From positions 25,210 to 89,209 of the forward strand of contig NZ_CXOO01000025.1 in assembly GCF_001269385.1 (NCBI RefSeq): a DNA stretch of 64,000 nucleotides. The letters are read 5' to 3'. Source of the DNA: Limnohabitans sp. DM1 (GTDB lineage Bacteria; Pseudomonadota; Gammaproteobacteria; Burkholderiales; Burkholderiaceae_C). The notes under the pieces were generated by a model, which worked only from the letters and a program-made list of their open reading frames with translations, did not search any database and was not told the DNA's origin. Positions 1 to 7,287 of the stretch are shown here, in pieces. A program made the translations under genes and the position numbers. Numbering within the stretch: the stretch's first letter is position 1; the number at the start of each line of letters is the position of its first letter.

Positions 1-165
1 GGACAGGTTGTTGCGCTTGTAGCTCGCGCCGTCGTCCAACTGGTCGACCGAGAAGCTGGCGCGACCGTAGATTTCAAGCAGGCCGTCGACTTTGACTTGG
101 GCTTGTGCCAAGGGGGCTATGGCCAAAAGGGTTGCGGTGGCGATGAAGGTTTTCGAGAATTTCAT
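1..165 (-). CDS. Outer-membrane porin, N-terminal fragment
   Basis: Only the first 55 codons lie in the window; the rest runs off the left edge. The protein opens with a Sec signal peptide (charged MKFSKTF, hydrophobic core, LAQAQ cleavage region). The mature start reads VKVDGLLEIYGRASFSVDQL followed by DDG, the typical first strand of Gram-negative general porins of Burkholderiales, where VTLYGRxDxSVD is common. The start ATG is preceded by GGAG at a normal distance. The mature protein is expected to form a trimeric 16-strand barrel for passive uptake of small solutes; that is family knowledge, since only the leader and first strand are visible. It is the last gene in a run of minus-strand genes but is separated from them by a hairpin, so it probably has its own promoter. 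Confidence 0.8.
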   Translation of the reverse strand, partial: MKFSKTFIATATLLAIAPLAQAQVKVDGLLEIYGRASFSVDQLDDGASYKRNNLS

Positions 166-182
166 TGTTCAAACTCCATGTA

Positions 183-207
183 AAGAACAGACGAAGTTTC
201 TGTTCTT
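183..207 (-). terminator. Hairpin between Nudix gene and porin
   Basis: Perfect 9-bp inverted repeat (AAGAACAGA and TCTGTTCTT) with a 7-nt loop, followed on the minus strand by only a short T run. It lies 3' of the Nudix gene and just upstream of the porin ribosome binding site. It could end the TRAP-Nudix transcript or act as a leader structure for the porin mRNA; the short T run makes efficient termination uncertain. Confidence 0.45.
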
Positions 208-279
208 GACGTGACGTCTGCATGAAATTCAGATGAAGATTTGATGATGCAGCCCAACGCTCAAAGCTTCATAGGCGCA

Positions 280-828
280 TCACTCGATATCGAAGGCGTG
301 TGTGCTGAAGCGTCCTGCACGGCGGTCTGCAAAGTAATGCTCCAGCGTTTCCTTGACGGTGCGAAAGGCCAATTCGTCCCAAGGAATTTCGTCTTCTTTG
401 AACAAGCGTGCTTCCATGGTTTCGTGCCCGGGGTCGAACACGTCGCTGGTCAGGCGGGCGCGGTAATACAGGTGCACCTGGCCGACACGCGGCACGCTCA
501 TCACGGTGAGCAAGTCTTCCATGATGAACTGCGCACCGGCTTCTTCGGTGGTCTCGCGGGCCGCGCCTTGCGCGGTGGATTCACCCAGCTCCATGAAGCC
601 TGCGGGCAAGGTCCACTTGCCTTTGCGCGGCTCGATGTTGCGCTTGCACAGCAGCACCTGGTCACCCCAATGGGGCACGGTGCCCACCACGTTCAGAGGG
701 TTTTCGTAGTGCACCGTGTGGCAAACGGTGCAAATGGCGCGCTGCTTGGTGTCGCCGTCGTCGGGCAAACGGTAAGCCACCGATGCGCCGCACTGGCGGC
801 AGTGTCGAATGGCTTCTCGTGTGTACAT
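280..828 (-). CDS. Nudix hydrolase with N-terminal zinc ribbon
   Basis: 182 aa. Two CxxC pairs (C10/C13 and C33/C36) form a zinc ribbon like that of NudC-type or Nudix_N_2 proteins. A complete Nudix box follows: G77, E83, R91-E92, E95-E96, G98. Such enzymes cleave a nucleoside diphosphate linked to another moiety, using Mg2+ held by the box glutamates. The exact substrate cannot be read from sequence; ADP-ribose, NADH or FAD-type substrates are possibilities. The ATG sits two bases after the stop of the TRAP large-permease gene (TGACCATG), so it is translationally coupled to the TRAP operon. That placement suggests housekeeping coupling more than a role in transport. Confidence 0.88.
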   Translation of the reverse strand: MYTREAIRHCRQCGASVAYRLPDDGDTKQRAICTVCHTVHYENPLNVVGTVPHWGDQVLLCKRNIEPRKGKWTLPAGFMELGESTAQGAARETTEEAGAQFIMEDLLTVMSVPRVGQVHLYYRARLTSDVFDPGHETMEARLFKEDEIPWDELAFRTVKETLEHYFADRRAGRFSTHAFDIE

Positions 829-830
829 GG

Positions 831-2147
831 TCAGAGTTTCAAGACAAATAGAACGACGGAGGGCACAAAGACGATCAGCAAGATGCGCAAAAGGTCAGAG
901 GCCAGGAAAGGCATGACGTAAAGGAAGATGTCCTTCATGGGCACGTCTTTCGTCATGCTGCTGATGATAAACACGTTCATGCCCACGGGTGGCGTGATCA
1001 GGCCAATCTCCACAACCATCAGTGCCAATATGCCAAACCAGATGGCTTTGGACTCGGGGTCCATGCCCCACAAATCAATGCCCATGATGATGGGAAAGAA
1101 AATCGGGATGGTCAGCAGCAGCATGGACAAGCTGTCCATCACGCAGCCCAGCACCAGGTAGATGGCGATGATAGTGAACAGCACGGCCAGCGGTGACAAG
1201 TCCATGCTGACCACCCACTTGGCCAGTTCGGTGTTGACTTGGGTCAGCGCCAAAAACACGTTCAACACGTCCGCACCCAGCAAGATCAGGAAGATCATGC
1301 CCGTGCCTGCGGCTGCGCCATACAGGCATTGCATGAAGCCCTGGCCGCGCAGGCCACCCGACTTCCAGGCCACAAAGGCTGTGGCCACCGTGCCGATGGA
1401 GGCGGCTTCGGTGGGGGTGAAAAAGCCGCCGTAAATGCCGCCAATGACCACCATGAAAATCAACAAGACTGGCCAGGTTTCAGCCAGGGCTGTGAGGCGC
1501 TGCGTCCAGCTGAAACGGTCACCCCGTGGGGCATCTTTGGGACTGACGCGGGCAATGATGCCGATCACCACCATGTAACCAATGGCGGCGATGATGCCCG
1601 GCACAAAGGCCGCCAAAAACAGCTTGGCGATGTTTTGCTCGGTGATGATGGCGTAGATGACCAAGGGCACGGAGGGCGGAATCAAAATGCCCAAGGTGCC
1701 GCCCGCTGCGATCACGGCGGCGGACAAGCGTTCGGAATAGTTGTGCGCTTTGAGCTCAGGCAAAGCCACTTGGCCCATGGTGGCTGCGGTGGCCAGCGAA
1801 GAGCCGCAAATCGCCCCAAAGCCTGCGCACGAAGTCACAGCCGCCATGGCCATGCCGCCGCGCCAGTGGCCGATCATGGCGTTGCCCGCCTTGAACAAGG
1901 CCTTGGACAGGCCGCCTTGGGTGGCAAATTGGCCCATCAACAAAAACAGGGGCACCACCGACAGGTCGTAAGTGGAGTAGCGGGCAAAGGCCGCATTTTT
2001 GAAAAAACTCATCAACGGGTCCCAGCCCGCGACAAAGGTGTAACCCATCGTGCCCGTGAGCAGCATGGCCACGCCAATGTGGACCCGCAGCGCCAACAGC
2101 AGCAGCAGGACCGCAAACATCAAACTACCCCATTCGATGCCGCTCAT
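831..2147 (-). CDS. dctM: TRAP transporter large permease, DctM family
   Basis: 438 aa, almost entirely hydrophobic, with about 12 membrane spans as expected for the DctM ion-transporter family (IT superfamily). It is the main transport channel of a TRAP system, using a Na+ or H+ gradient to import an organic acid handed over by the periplasmic DctP. The start is placed at MSGIEWGS because its ATG overlaps the stop of dctQ by four bases (ATGA); longer reading is open upstream but lies inside dctQ. Conserved glycine- and proline-rich stretches such as GTLGILIPPSVPLVIYA and the VVEIGLITPPVGMNVF segment near the C terminus are family hallmarks. The cargo is unknown. Confidence 0.93.
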   Translation of the reverse strand: MSGIEWGSLMFAVLLLLLALRVHIGVAMLLTGTMGYTFVAGWDPLMSFFKNAAFARYSTYDLSVVPLFLLMGQFATQGGLSKALFKAGNAMIGHWRGGMAMAAVTSCAGFGAICGSSLATAATMGQVALPELKAHNYSERLSAAVIAAGGTLGILIPPSVPLVIYAIITEQNIAKLFLAAFVPGIIAAIGYMVVIGIIARVSPKDAPRGDRFSWTQRLTALAETWPVLLIFMVVIGGIYGGFFTPTEAASIGTVATAFVAWKSGGLRGQGFMQCLYGAAAGTGMIFLILLGADVLNVFLALTQVNTELAKWVVSMDLSPLAVLFTIIAIYLVLGCVMDSLSMLLLTIPIFFPIIMGIDLWGMDPESKAIWFGILALMVVEIGLITPPVGMNVFIISSMTKDVPMKDIFLYVMPFLASDLLRILLIVFVPSVVLFVLKL

Positions 2148-2665
2148 GATTGGATCTCTTTCATTTTTTCGAAGGCACGGTACAAGGCCGTGAGGGACAA
2201 CAGCGCAAACGAGGGCACCAGCGGCACATAGGCCCACCAGGTGGGAATTTCCAGCAGCATCGAGGCGTCAAAGTTGCCCCGCAAATCGAGCATGCCTACA
2301 GTCACACGCCAGCTGATCAGGCCAGAGAAAAACGCCAGCAACAAGTTGGCCAAAGTGTCGAGCACGGCGTTGAGCCGGGCGGGCGCATTGGCGGTGAAGA
2401 AATCCACAATCACATGGCCCGAGATCCAGTGCGTGTAGGGCAGCGACATGGCCACAGCGCCCGCGCACAAAAACTGCACCAGTTCAAAGTCGCCCAGCAG
2501 TGGGGCATCAAAAAAGGAACGGCCGACGATGCTGCGCAAGGACATGAAGGCCATGGTCAACAAGGTCAAGCCCGACAAAACGGCTAAAAATTTACTCAAA
2601 CGGTCCAACACCCAGCCCAATCCTTGGTACTGGCGTGTGGATAAAACATGGACGGCTTCTGCCAA
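2144..2665 (-). CDS. dctQ: TRAP transporter small permease, DctQ family
   Basis: About 173 aa with four predicted membrane spans, the size and topology of DctQ. It bridges the binding protein and DctM. The start is chosen at a TTG codon that follows AGGAG by seven bases. A longer reading to another TTG (2723-2725) would run back through the terminator hairpin that follows dctP, which makes it unlikely. The C terminus overlaps dctM by ATGA. The hairpin between dctP and dctQ probably lowers membrane-subunit expression relative to the binding protein, which TRAP systems need in excess. Confidence 0.88.
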   Translation of the reverse strand: MAEAVHVLSTRQYQGLGWVLDRLSKFLAVLSGLTLLTMAFMSLRSIVGRSFFDAPLLGDFELVQFLCAGAVAMSLPYTHWISGHVIVDFFTANAPARLNAVLDTLANLLLAFFSGLISWRVTVGMLDLRGNFDASMLLEIPTWWAYVPLVPSFALLSLTALYRAFEKMKEIQS

Positions 2666-2683
2666 GGGGCTTCTCCTAGGGAC

Positions 2684-2714
2684 AAAAAAATGGGGTGGGC
2701 CGCAGCTCACCCCA
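2684..2714 (-). terminator. Attenuating terminator between dctP and dctQ
   Basis: On the minus strand TGGGGTG (2714-2708) pairs with CACCCCA (2697-2691), followed by seven T residues. It begins about 27 nt after the dctP stop and ends just before the dctQ ribosome binding site. Because dctQ and dctM have no other obvious promoter, this looks like a partial terminator that sets the subunit ratio. Confidence 0.75.
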
Positions 2715-2740
2715 TGGAATTCCAAACAAGACCGAGGTCT

Positions 2741-3775
2741 TTACTTGGTGTATTGCTTGATCAGGTCCTGGGCATCCTTGAGCATGGCGGCACCGTTGAG
2801 GCCGCGCTTGTTCATGCCATCCACCCACTCGTTGTCCTGCTCGTCGGTGGCCTTTTTCCAGCGTGCCAGCTCAGACGGTGGAATCACCGAGATGGTCTGA
2901 GTTTTGGTGTCGGCAAACACTTTGCGGCCAGGCACATCGTTGCCCTCTTGTGTGCCACCCAGGAAAGCAGAGAACTCGCGACCGGAGTTCTTGTCGATCA
3001 CGGCTTTCAAGTCAGCAGGCAGCGACTCGTACTTGGCCTTGTTCATGGGCACCACGAACACGGTGGTGTACAGGGCTGGGAAGCTCTTGTCTGTTTCGGC
3101 GCTGAACTTGGTCAGCTCATGCACCTTCAGGCCGGGCGCGACTTCGTAGGGAATCACTGCGCCATCGATCACGCCCTTGGACAAAGCTTCAGGCACCTGA
3201 GGCACGGGCATGCCCACGGGTGTGGCACCCATTTTGGCGAGCATCTTGGTCACGTTGGCTGTGGGGGCACGCATCTTCATGCCCTTGAAGTCTTCCATCT
3301 TGGTGATGGGCTTGTCGCGGGTGAAGATCACGCCTGGGCCGTGCACGTGAACGGCCAGCAGTTTCACATCCTTGTGCTCGTCCATGGCGTTCTTTTGCAC
3401 GAAGTCCCATGCGGCGCGGCTGGTGGCGGCGGCATTGGTCATGGTGAAGGGCAGCTCGAACACTTGGGTCTTGGCAAAACGGCCAGCCGAGTAACCGGCC
3501 ACGGTCCAGACCACGTCGGCCACGCCGTCTTTGGCTTGGTCATACAGCTGCGGTGGGGTGCCGCCCAACTGCATGGCCGGGAAGATTTGGCACTGCAAGC
3601 GGTCTTTGGAGTCGCGAGCAATGTTTTTGCACCAATCGCCCAACATCGTGGTGTGCTGAATGGACTGAGGGCCCAGAAAGTGGTGCACTTTCAGGGTGAT
3701 GGTCTGTGCGTGAACGCCAAAACCTACGGCCATCAGGCCTGCGGCCAAGGCCGTTTGTTGTAAGAACTTCTTCAT
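2741..3775 (-). CDS. dctP: TRAP transporter periplasmic substrate-binding protein, DctP family
   Basis: 344 aa, standard length for the family. The N terminus is a Sec signal peptide ending VHAQ-TITLKVHHF. The body has the TRAP binding-protein pattern, with a conserved arginine region (GMKMRAPTANVTKML) that binds the carboxylate of the ligand and the MPVPQVPEALSKGVIDGA segment. It captures an organic acid in the periplasm and delivers it to DctQM. The nearby FAH-family hydrolase and MarR regulator hint at an aromatic or dicarboxylic acid as cargo, but this is inference from context only. A TetR-like palindrome lies about 43 nt upstream of the start. Confidence 0.92.
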   Translation of the reverse strand: MKKFLQQTALAAGLMAVGFGVHAQTITLKVHHFLGPQSIQHTTMLGDWCKNIARDSKDRLQCQIFPAMQLGGTPPQLYDQAKDGVADVVWTVAGYSAGRFAKTQVFELPFTMTNAAATSRAAWDFVQKNAMDEHKDVKLLAVHVHGPGVIFTRDKPITKMEDFKGMKMRAPTANVTKMLAKMGATPVGMPVPQVPEALSKGVIDGAVIPYEVAPGLKVHELTKFSAETDKSFPALYTTVFVVPMNKAKYESLPADLKAVIDKNSGREFSAFLGGTQEGNDVPGRKVFADTKTQTISVIPPSELARWKKATDEQDNEWVDGMNKRGLNGAAMLKDAQDLIKQYTK

Positions 3776-3817
3776 CGACTTGTCTCCATCATGGGTTGAA
3801 AAACGAAATGATAAACC

Positions 3818-3833
3818 AACCGAGCGGTCGGTT
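3818..3833. promoter_or_regulatory. Candidate TetR-family operator upstream of dctP
   Basis: Imperfect palindrome AACCGAGCGGTCGGTT, 14 of 16 positions symmetric. This ACCGAnCGnTCGGT pattern is commonly bound by TetR-type regulators of acyl or organic-acid metabolism. It lies in the dctP leader or promoter region. No TetR gene is in the window, so the regulator would act in trans. Confidence 0.45.
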
Positions 3834-3964
3834 AATGAAAAGAATGACGCCCGTGGTGCTCAGCTTGGGTCACCTTAAAGTCCCTTGAATTGCAATGTAT
3901 ATGAATTAAGTTGCAACTTTGGAGGCTATTTTTAGGGGTTAACCCTTTGTGTTGCGGGGCGTGT

Positions 3965-3991
3965 GCACTTTTGTTCAATGAACAAAAGTGC
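3965..3991. terminator. Perfect 12-bp hairpin downstream of the FAH gene
   Basis: GCACTTTTGTTC and GAACAAAAGTGC are exact inverse complements with a 3-nt loop, followed on the plus strand by TTTT. It lies between the FAH gene end and the dctP promoter region. On the minus strand, the direction of both genes, no T run follows, so it may act as a rho-assisted barrier or protein-binding site instead of a classic terminator. Confidence 0.5.
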
Positions 3992-4031
3992 TTTTATGGC
4001 AGGCCCAACTGCGTTCTGACCACCTTTCAGG

Positions 4032-4727
4032 TCAGGAAATTTTAATTTGCAAGCTGCCCAACCCGGCCACTTGGCCCACCAAGGTGTCACCCGCCACCAC
4101 GGCGGCCACACCTTCAGGGGTGCCGGTATAGATCAGGTCACCGGGCTGCAGTTCCCAGGCGGCGGACAGGTGTTCGATGGTTTCGGCCACGCTCCAGATG
4201 AGTTTGGCCACGTTGCTGCGCTGGCGGTCTGCACCGTTGACTTGCAGGCTGATCTCGGCTTGGTTCACGTCACCGGCTTGCGCAATCGGCGTGATCGGGC
4301 CGATGGGGGCCGAGTGGTCGAAGGCTTTGCCGATGCACCAGGGGCGGCCTTGCTTTTTCATCTCGTTTTGCAGGTCGCGGCGTGTCATGTCCAGGCCCAC
4401 CGCATAACCATAAATGTGCTTGGCCGCATCGGCGGCCAAGATGTTGCGCCCGCCTTGGCCAATGGCCACCACGAGTTCGATTTCGTGGTGCAGGTTTTGT
4501 GTGAGGCTGGGGTAAGGCATGGTGCCGGTCTGGCCCGCTTCGACCACCACCAGGCTGTCGGTGGGCTTGAGGAAGAAGAAAGGCGGCTCACGCCCGGTGA
4601 AGCCCATCTCCTTGGCATGCTCTTCATAATTGCGGCCCACGCAGTAAATGCGGTGTACCGGGAATCGTTCGGGTTGGCCCGCAATGGGTACGGAGACAAC
4701 GGGCATGGGTTGAAACACAAAACTCAT
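4032..4727 (-). CDS. Fumarylacetoacetate hydrolase (FAH) family protein
   Basis: 231 aa. Family landmarks are in order: RNYEEHAKE near residue 32, HHEIELVVAIG around 80 (metal-binding acidic residues), GYAVGLDMTRRDLQ, GKAFDHSAPIGP and IYTGTPEGVA near the C terminus. FAH proteins cleave or decarboxylate beta-diketo or oxo acids with Mg2+ or Mn2+; single-domain bacterial members act as fumarylpyruvate or acylpyruvate hydrolases, oxaloacetate decarboxylases or hydratases. RNYxxHAKE plus this length fit the fumarylpyruvate/acylpyruvate hydrolase group, but substrate cannot be fixed. It is divergent from the MarR gene, the usual arrangement for a regulator and its target. Confidence 0.87.
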   Translation of the reverse strand: MSFVFQPMPVVSVPIAGQPERFPVHRIYCVGRNYEEHAKEMGFTGREPPFFFLKPTDSLVVVEAGQTGTMPYPSLTQNLHHEIELVVAIGQGGRNILAADAAKHIYGYAVGLDMTRRDLQNEMKKQGRPWCIGKAFDHSAPIGPITPIAQAGDVNQAEISLQVNGADRQRSNVAKLIWSVAETIEHLSAAWELQPGDLIYTGTPEGVAAVVAGDTLVGQVAGLGSLQIKIS

Positions 4728-4853
4728 GAGGATCCTTTGAACGTTGGGATGGTGATGTTAAGCCGAGATAGCCCTTTCGATACACTTCTGGCTGGCTTCG
4801 GGTCAGTTTTGTTGATTCGTGGAAACCCTTGCTTTTACAAAGAATGAACCAAG

Positions 4854-5294
4854 ATGACGACGCGCATTGATCTGGCCAAAGCCCCAGGGCATTTGATTCG
4901 GCGTGCGCATCAAATAGCCGTGGCCATTTTTGCAGAGCAGCTGGCTGCGGCCGATGTGACGCCGGTGCAGTTTGCAATTTTGAGTGCTGTGCTGGATTCA
5001 CCGGGCATGGATCAGATTTCATTGGCAAAACGCGTGGCCTTTGATGCCGCAACTTCAGGTTCGGTCATCGGGCGCTTGGAGATGAAGGGCTGGTTGCGCA
5101 GACAGCCCGACTCGGCGGATCGCCGACGCAAATTGCTGGTGGTCACCCCTGAAGGCGCGCAGGCTTTGCACCGCATGCAAGGGCAGGTGGCCAAGGTTCA
5201 GGCACAAATTCTGTCGCCCCTTTCGTCCGATGAGCAGGCCCTCTTTGTGGATTTGCTGGCCCGCTTGGTGCAAGGCCATGAAGCCATTGAGTGA
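4854..5294 (+). CDS. MarR-family transcriptional regulator
   Basis: 146 aa, a normal MarR length. A winged helix-turn-helix lies centrally (AILSAVLDSPGMDQISLAKR, then DAATSGSVIGRLEMKGWLRR), and the wing carries the signature DSADRRRKLLVVTPEG. Flanking helices serve dimerisation. MarR proteins usually repress a divergent operon and release DNA on binding a phenolic or aromatic-acid ligand. Here the divergent gene is the FAH-family hydrolase 126 bp away, and the TRAP genes follow it, so control of that catabolic block is likely but unproven. Confidence 0.9.
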   Translation: MTTRIDLAKAPGHLIRRAHQIAVAIFAEQLAAADVTPVQFAILSAVLDSPGMDQISLAKRVAFDAATSGSVIGRLEMKGWLRRQPDSADRRRKLLVVTPEGAQALHRMQGQVAKVQAQILSPLSSDEQALFVDLLARLVQGHEAIE

Positions 5295-5371
5295 GCAGGG
5301 CAGTTTTCTTGCTGTTCGGCATTTGCAGAGACAGGCGTCTCTTCAATCAACCGAGCAGCAAAATGGTCGGC

Positions 5372-5674
5372 TCAAGCAGACTGGTAAGTCAATTCGAAAT
5401 GTTCAACGTGGGGTGGGCCTGCAAAAAATGGCCCCACGATAGCGCGCCATTGGGTGAACAGATCTGATTCGCGAAAGCCCACGGTATGGTCTTCCAGGGT
5501 GTCCCAGAAAATTTGCAGCACAAAGCGCTCAGGCGTCTCGATGCAGCGGTTGACTTTGGCGCCACGAAAGCCCTTGGCCTGGCTGGCCACGGTCTGAAGT
5601 CCGCGTTCGATGGCTTGTTCAAAGGCGGCTTGTTGACCTGGGTGGATGCGGATGTCGGCGAGTTCGAGGATCAT
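5372..5674 (-). CDS. Antibiotic biosynthesis monooxygenase (ABM) domain protein
   Basis: 100 aa, a single dimeric ferredoxin-like alpha+beta barrel domain of the ABM/YgiN type: opening ILELADIRIHPGQQAAFEQA, central FVLQIFWDTLEDHTVGFRES and closing HVEHFELTY. Members include quinol monooxygenases and heme-degrading or simply ligand-binding proteins; function here is not resolved. The start codon lies only six bases from the left end of the ISL3 insertion sequence, so the native promoter and ribosome binding site have been replaced by IS sequence. The remaining AAGAGA in the IS end may serve as a weak ribosome binding site. Confidence 0.82.
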   Translation of the reverse strand: MILELADIRIHPGQQAAFEQAIERGLQTVASQAKGFRGAKVNRCIETPERFVLQIFWDTLEDHTVGFRESDLFTQWRAIVGPFFAGPPHVEHFELTYQSA

Positions 5675-5680
5675 AAAAAG

Positions 5681-6993
5681 GGTTCTCTTGAAATTTGAGT
5701 GGGTAAGCTTCTGCCATATTGATCAACTTTTGAGCGTGAATTGATGACTGCCAAGCTGTTTGAATCTGCCCTGGGCATCACTGACCCGTGGTGCGTTGCC
5801 TCGGTTGAGTTCGACGAAGGTGCCAAGACCTTGACGATATTGATTGACTTCAAAGTCGGCAGTCGCTTTGCAGTCTCGGGTCACGATGGGCTGCATGGTG
5901 TGCACGACACGGTGGCCAAGACGTATCGGCACCTGAACTTCTTTCAACACGAGTGCCATCTGCAAGTTCGCACGCCTCGCGTGAAACTTCCCAACGGTTC
6001 GGTGCGGTTGGTCGAGCCTGATTTTGCCGGGCGACTTAATGGCTTCACCTTGCTGTTTGAAGCCTTCATTCTGATGCTGTCTGGCCAGATGCCATTTGCC
6101 GCCGTCTCGCGTCTTGTCGGGGAGTCGCCGCACAAGGTTCTGGCCGTGTGCGAAAAGTATGTTGAGATGGCCTGTGGCTTGGCAGATCACTCGGATGTCA
6201 CGGCACTGGCGATTGATGAGACTTCGCGTGCCAGGGGACACAGCTACGTCACGCTGGCCGCTGATGCCGTTGCCAGGCGCGTGTTGTTTGTAACCGAAGG
6301 GCGCGATGCTAAAACCATCAAGGAACTGGCGTCCTACCTGGAAGACCATGGCTGCCCGTGCGAAAACATCATCCAGACCAGCATCGACATGTCGCCCGCC
6401 TTCATCTCGGGGGTTACCCAGCATTTGCCCAACGCCCGGATCACGTTTGACAAGTTTCACATCATCGGTCACGCAAGCACTGCAGTGGACAAGATGCGCC
6501 GGATCGAGCAGAAGACCGACAAGTCTCTCAAGGGCATGCGCTGGACTTTGCTCAAAGACACAGCCAAGCTCAAACCGGAGGCGGCAGCTGAACTGGATGC
6601 GTTGATGGCCAAGATGACCGTCAAACGCACGGCCAGGGCGTGGTCCTACAAAGAGCAGTTGCGTGAGATCCTTGATCGAAAGCAGATCAACGTTGTGCGA
6701 ACCATGCTGGATCACTGGTGCACATGCGTGATGCGCTCCAAGGTCGAACCGATGAAGGACGTTGCCAAGATGATCCGCGCTCATATGGAAGGCATCGTGG
6801 CCTGGGCGCAGACACGCCAGACCAACGGATTCCTCGAAGCCATCAACGGTTTGTTCCAGGCATCCAAGCGTCGTGCGCGTGGGTTTACGCGAATCACAAC
6901 GATCAAGACTGTCATCTTCTTGATCGCCGGGAGACTCGACTTCCACGCTATCAATCCTCATGCTGGGCAACCCACTTGAAATTCATCAGAGCC
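5681..6993 (+). mobile_element. Intact ISL3-family insertion sequence
   Basis: The element is bounded by 24-bp terminal inverted repeats at 5681-5704 and 6970-6993. The left one begins GGTTCTCTTGAAA and the right one, read inward, GGCTCTGATGAAT; both end in GTGGGT, and 18 of 24 positions match. It holds one full transposase gene. Length 1313 bp is typical of ISL3 members. ISL3 elements usually make 8-bp target duplications, but the flanks (ATAAAAAG left, CCATTTTT right) do not match, so one flank was probably rearranged after insertion. Confidence 0.85.
5744..6979 (+). CDS. tnpA: ISL3-family DDE transposase
   Basis: 411 aa. Catalytic triad visible: D158 in LAIDETSRARGHSY, D215 in TSIDMSPAFISG, E365 in TNGFLEAINGLFQ, the spacing expected for ISL3 transposases. 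The N-terminal region has the family core KTYRHLNFFQHEC and VRTPRVKLPNGSVRLVE, but the zinc-finger cysteines found in many ISL3 members are largely absent, as in some subgroups. The start is the ATG at 5744; a TTG immediately before it is also possible. No frameshift or internal stop, so the element is probably still active. Its C terminus reaches into the right inverted repeat. Confidence 0.93.
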   Translation: MTAKLFESALGITDPWCVASVEFDEGAKTLTILIDFKVGSRFAVSGHDGLHGVHDTVAKTYRHLNFFQHECHLQVRTPRVKLPNGSVRLVEPDFAGRLNGFTLLFEAFILMLSGQMPFAAVSRLVGESPHKVLAVCEKYVEMACGLADHSDVTALAIDETSRARGHSYVTLAADAVARRVLFVTEGRDAKTIKELASYLEDHGCPCENIIQTSIDMSPAFISGVTQHLPNARITFDKFHIIGHASTAVDKMRRIEQKTDKSLKGMRWTLLKDTAKLKPEAAAELDALMAKMTVKRTARAWSYKEQLREILDRKQINVVRTMLDHWCTCVMRSKVEPMKDVAKMIRAHMEGIVAWAQTRQTNGFLEAINGLFQASKRRARGFTRITTIKTVIFLIAGRLDFHAINPHAGQPT

Positions 6994-7287
6994 CCATTTT
7001 TGATGACCTCCTAAAGGCTGGTTGCAGAAGGTCACCAGCTACGGCTCTGCTACACCTAAGTGCTGGACAACGAGTCCAGCGGTCTGCGCACCACCGCCCA
7101 TCTGCAACACGTGGGTTTTGATCTTGGTTGTCGCCACCTCGACATAGACCAGTAGTTCCTGTACGGAGCGACTGTCGCTGCCAGTCTGCAGCAAGAGCTA
7201 GGGGACACTGATTACACTAGGTGCAACCACGCAGACTCTGTTCCTGCTGGTCACTGAGAATCTCACGTCAGGGATAAGCACAAGACC
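6994..7287. other. Decayed spacer between IS and defence operon
   Basis: This 294-bp gap has no intact gene. Its middle holds the minus-strand integrase remnant annotated separately. The last 90 bases, which should contain the promoter of the defence operon, show no strong sigma-70 match. The spacer ends with AGGGATAAGCACAAGACC before the first defence gene. Confidence 0.5.
7039..7197 (-). pseudogene. C-terminal remnant of an integron-type tyrosine recombinase
   Basis: Read on the minus strand, the frame gives segments LLLQTGSDSRSVQELL, VEVATTKIKTHVLQ and MGGGAQTAG. They align by eye with the integron integrase tail (LLxSGYDIRTVQxLLGH, SDVSTTMIYTHVL, KVGGxGVRSPLD). The catalytic tyrosine of IYTHVL is replaced (IKTHVL), the GHxD motif is lost, and the frame is closed by a stop just upstream of the fragment, so it is dead. 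Only about 52 codons remain. The orientation, with the integrase pointing away from the plus-strand defence genes, is that of an integrase next to its cassette side. The family assignment rests on pattern recognition only. Confidence 0.6.

Noticed and set aside
5673..7001. 8-bp target duplication around the ISL3 element
   Set aside because: The flanks ATAAAAAG and CCATTTTT are not direct repeats in any register tried.
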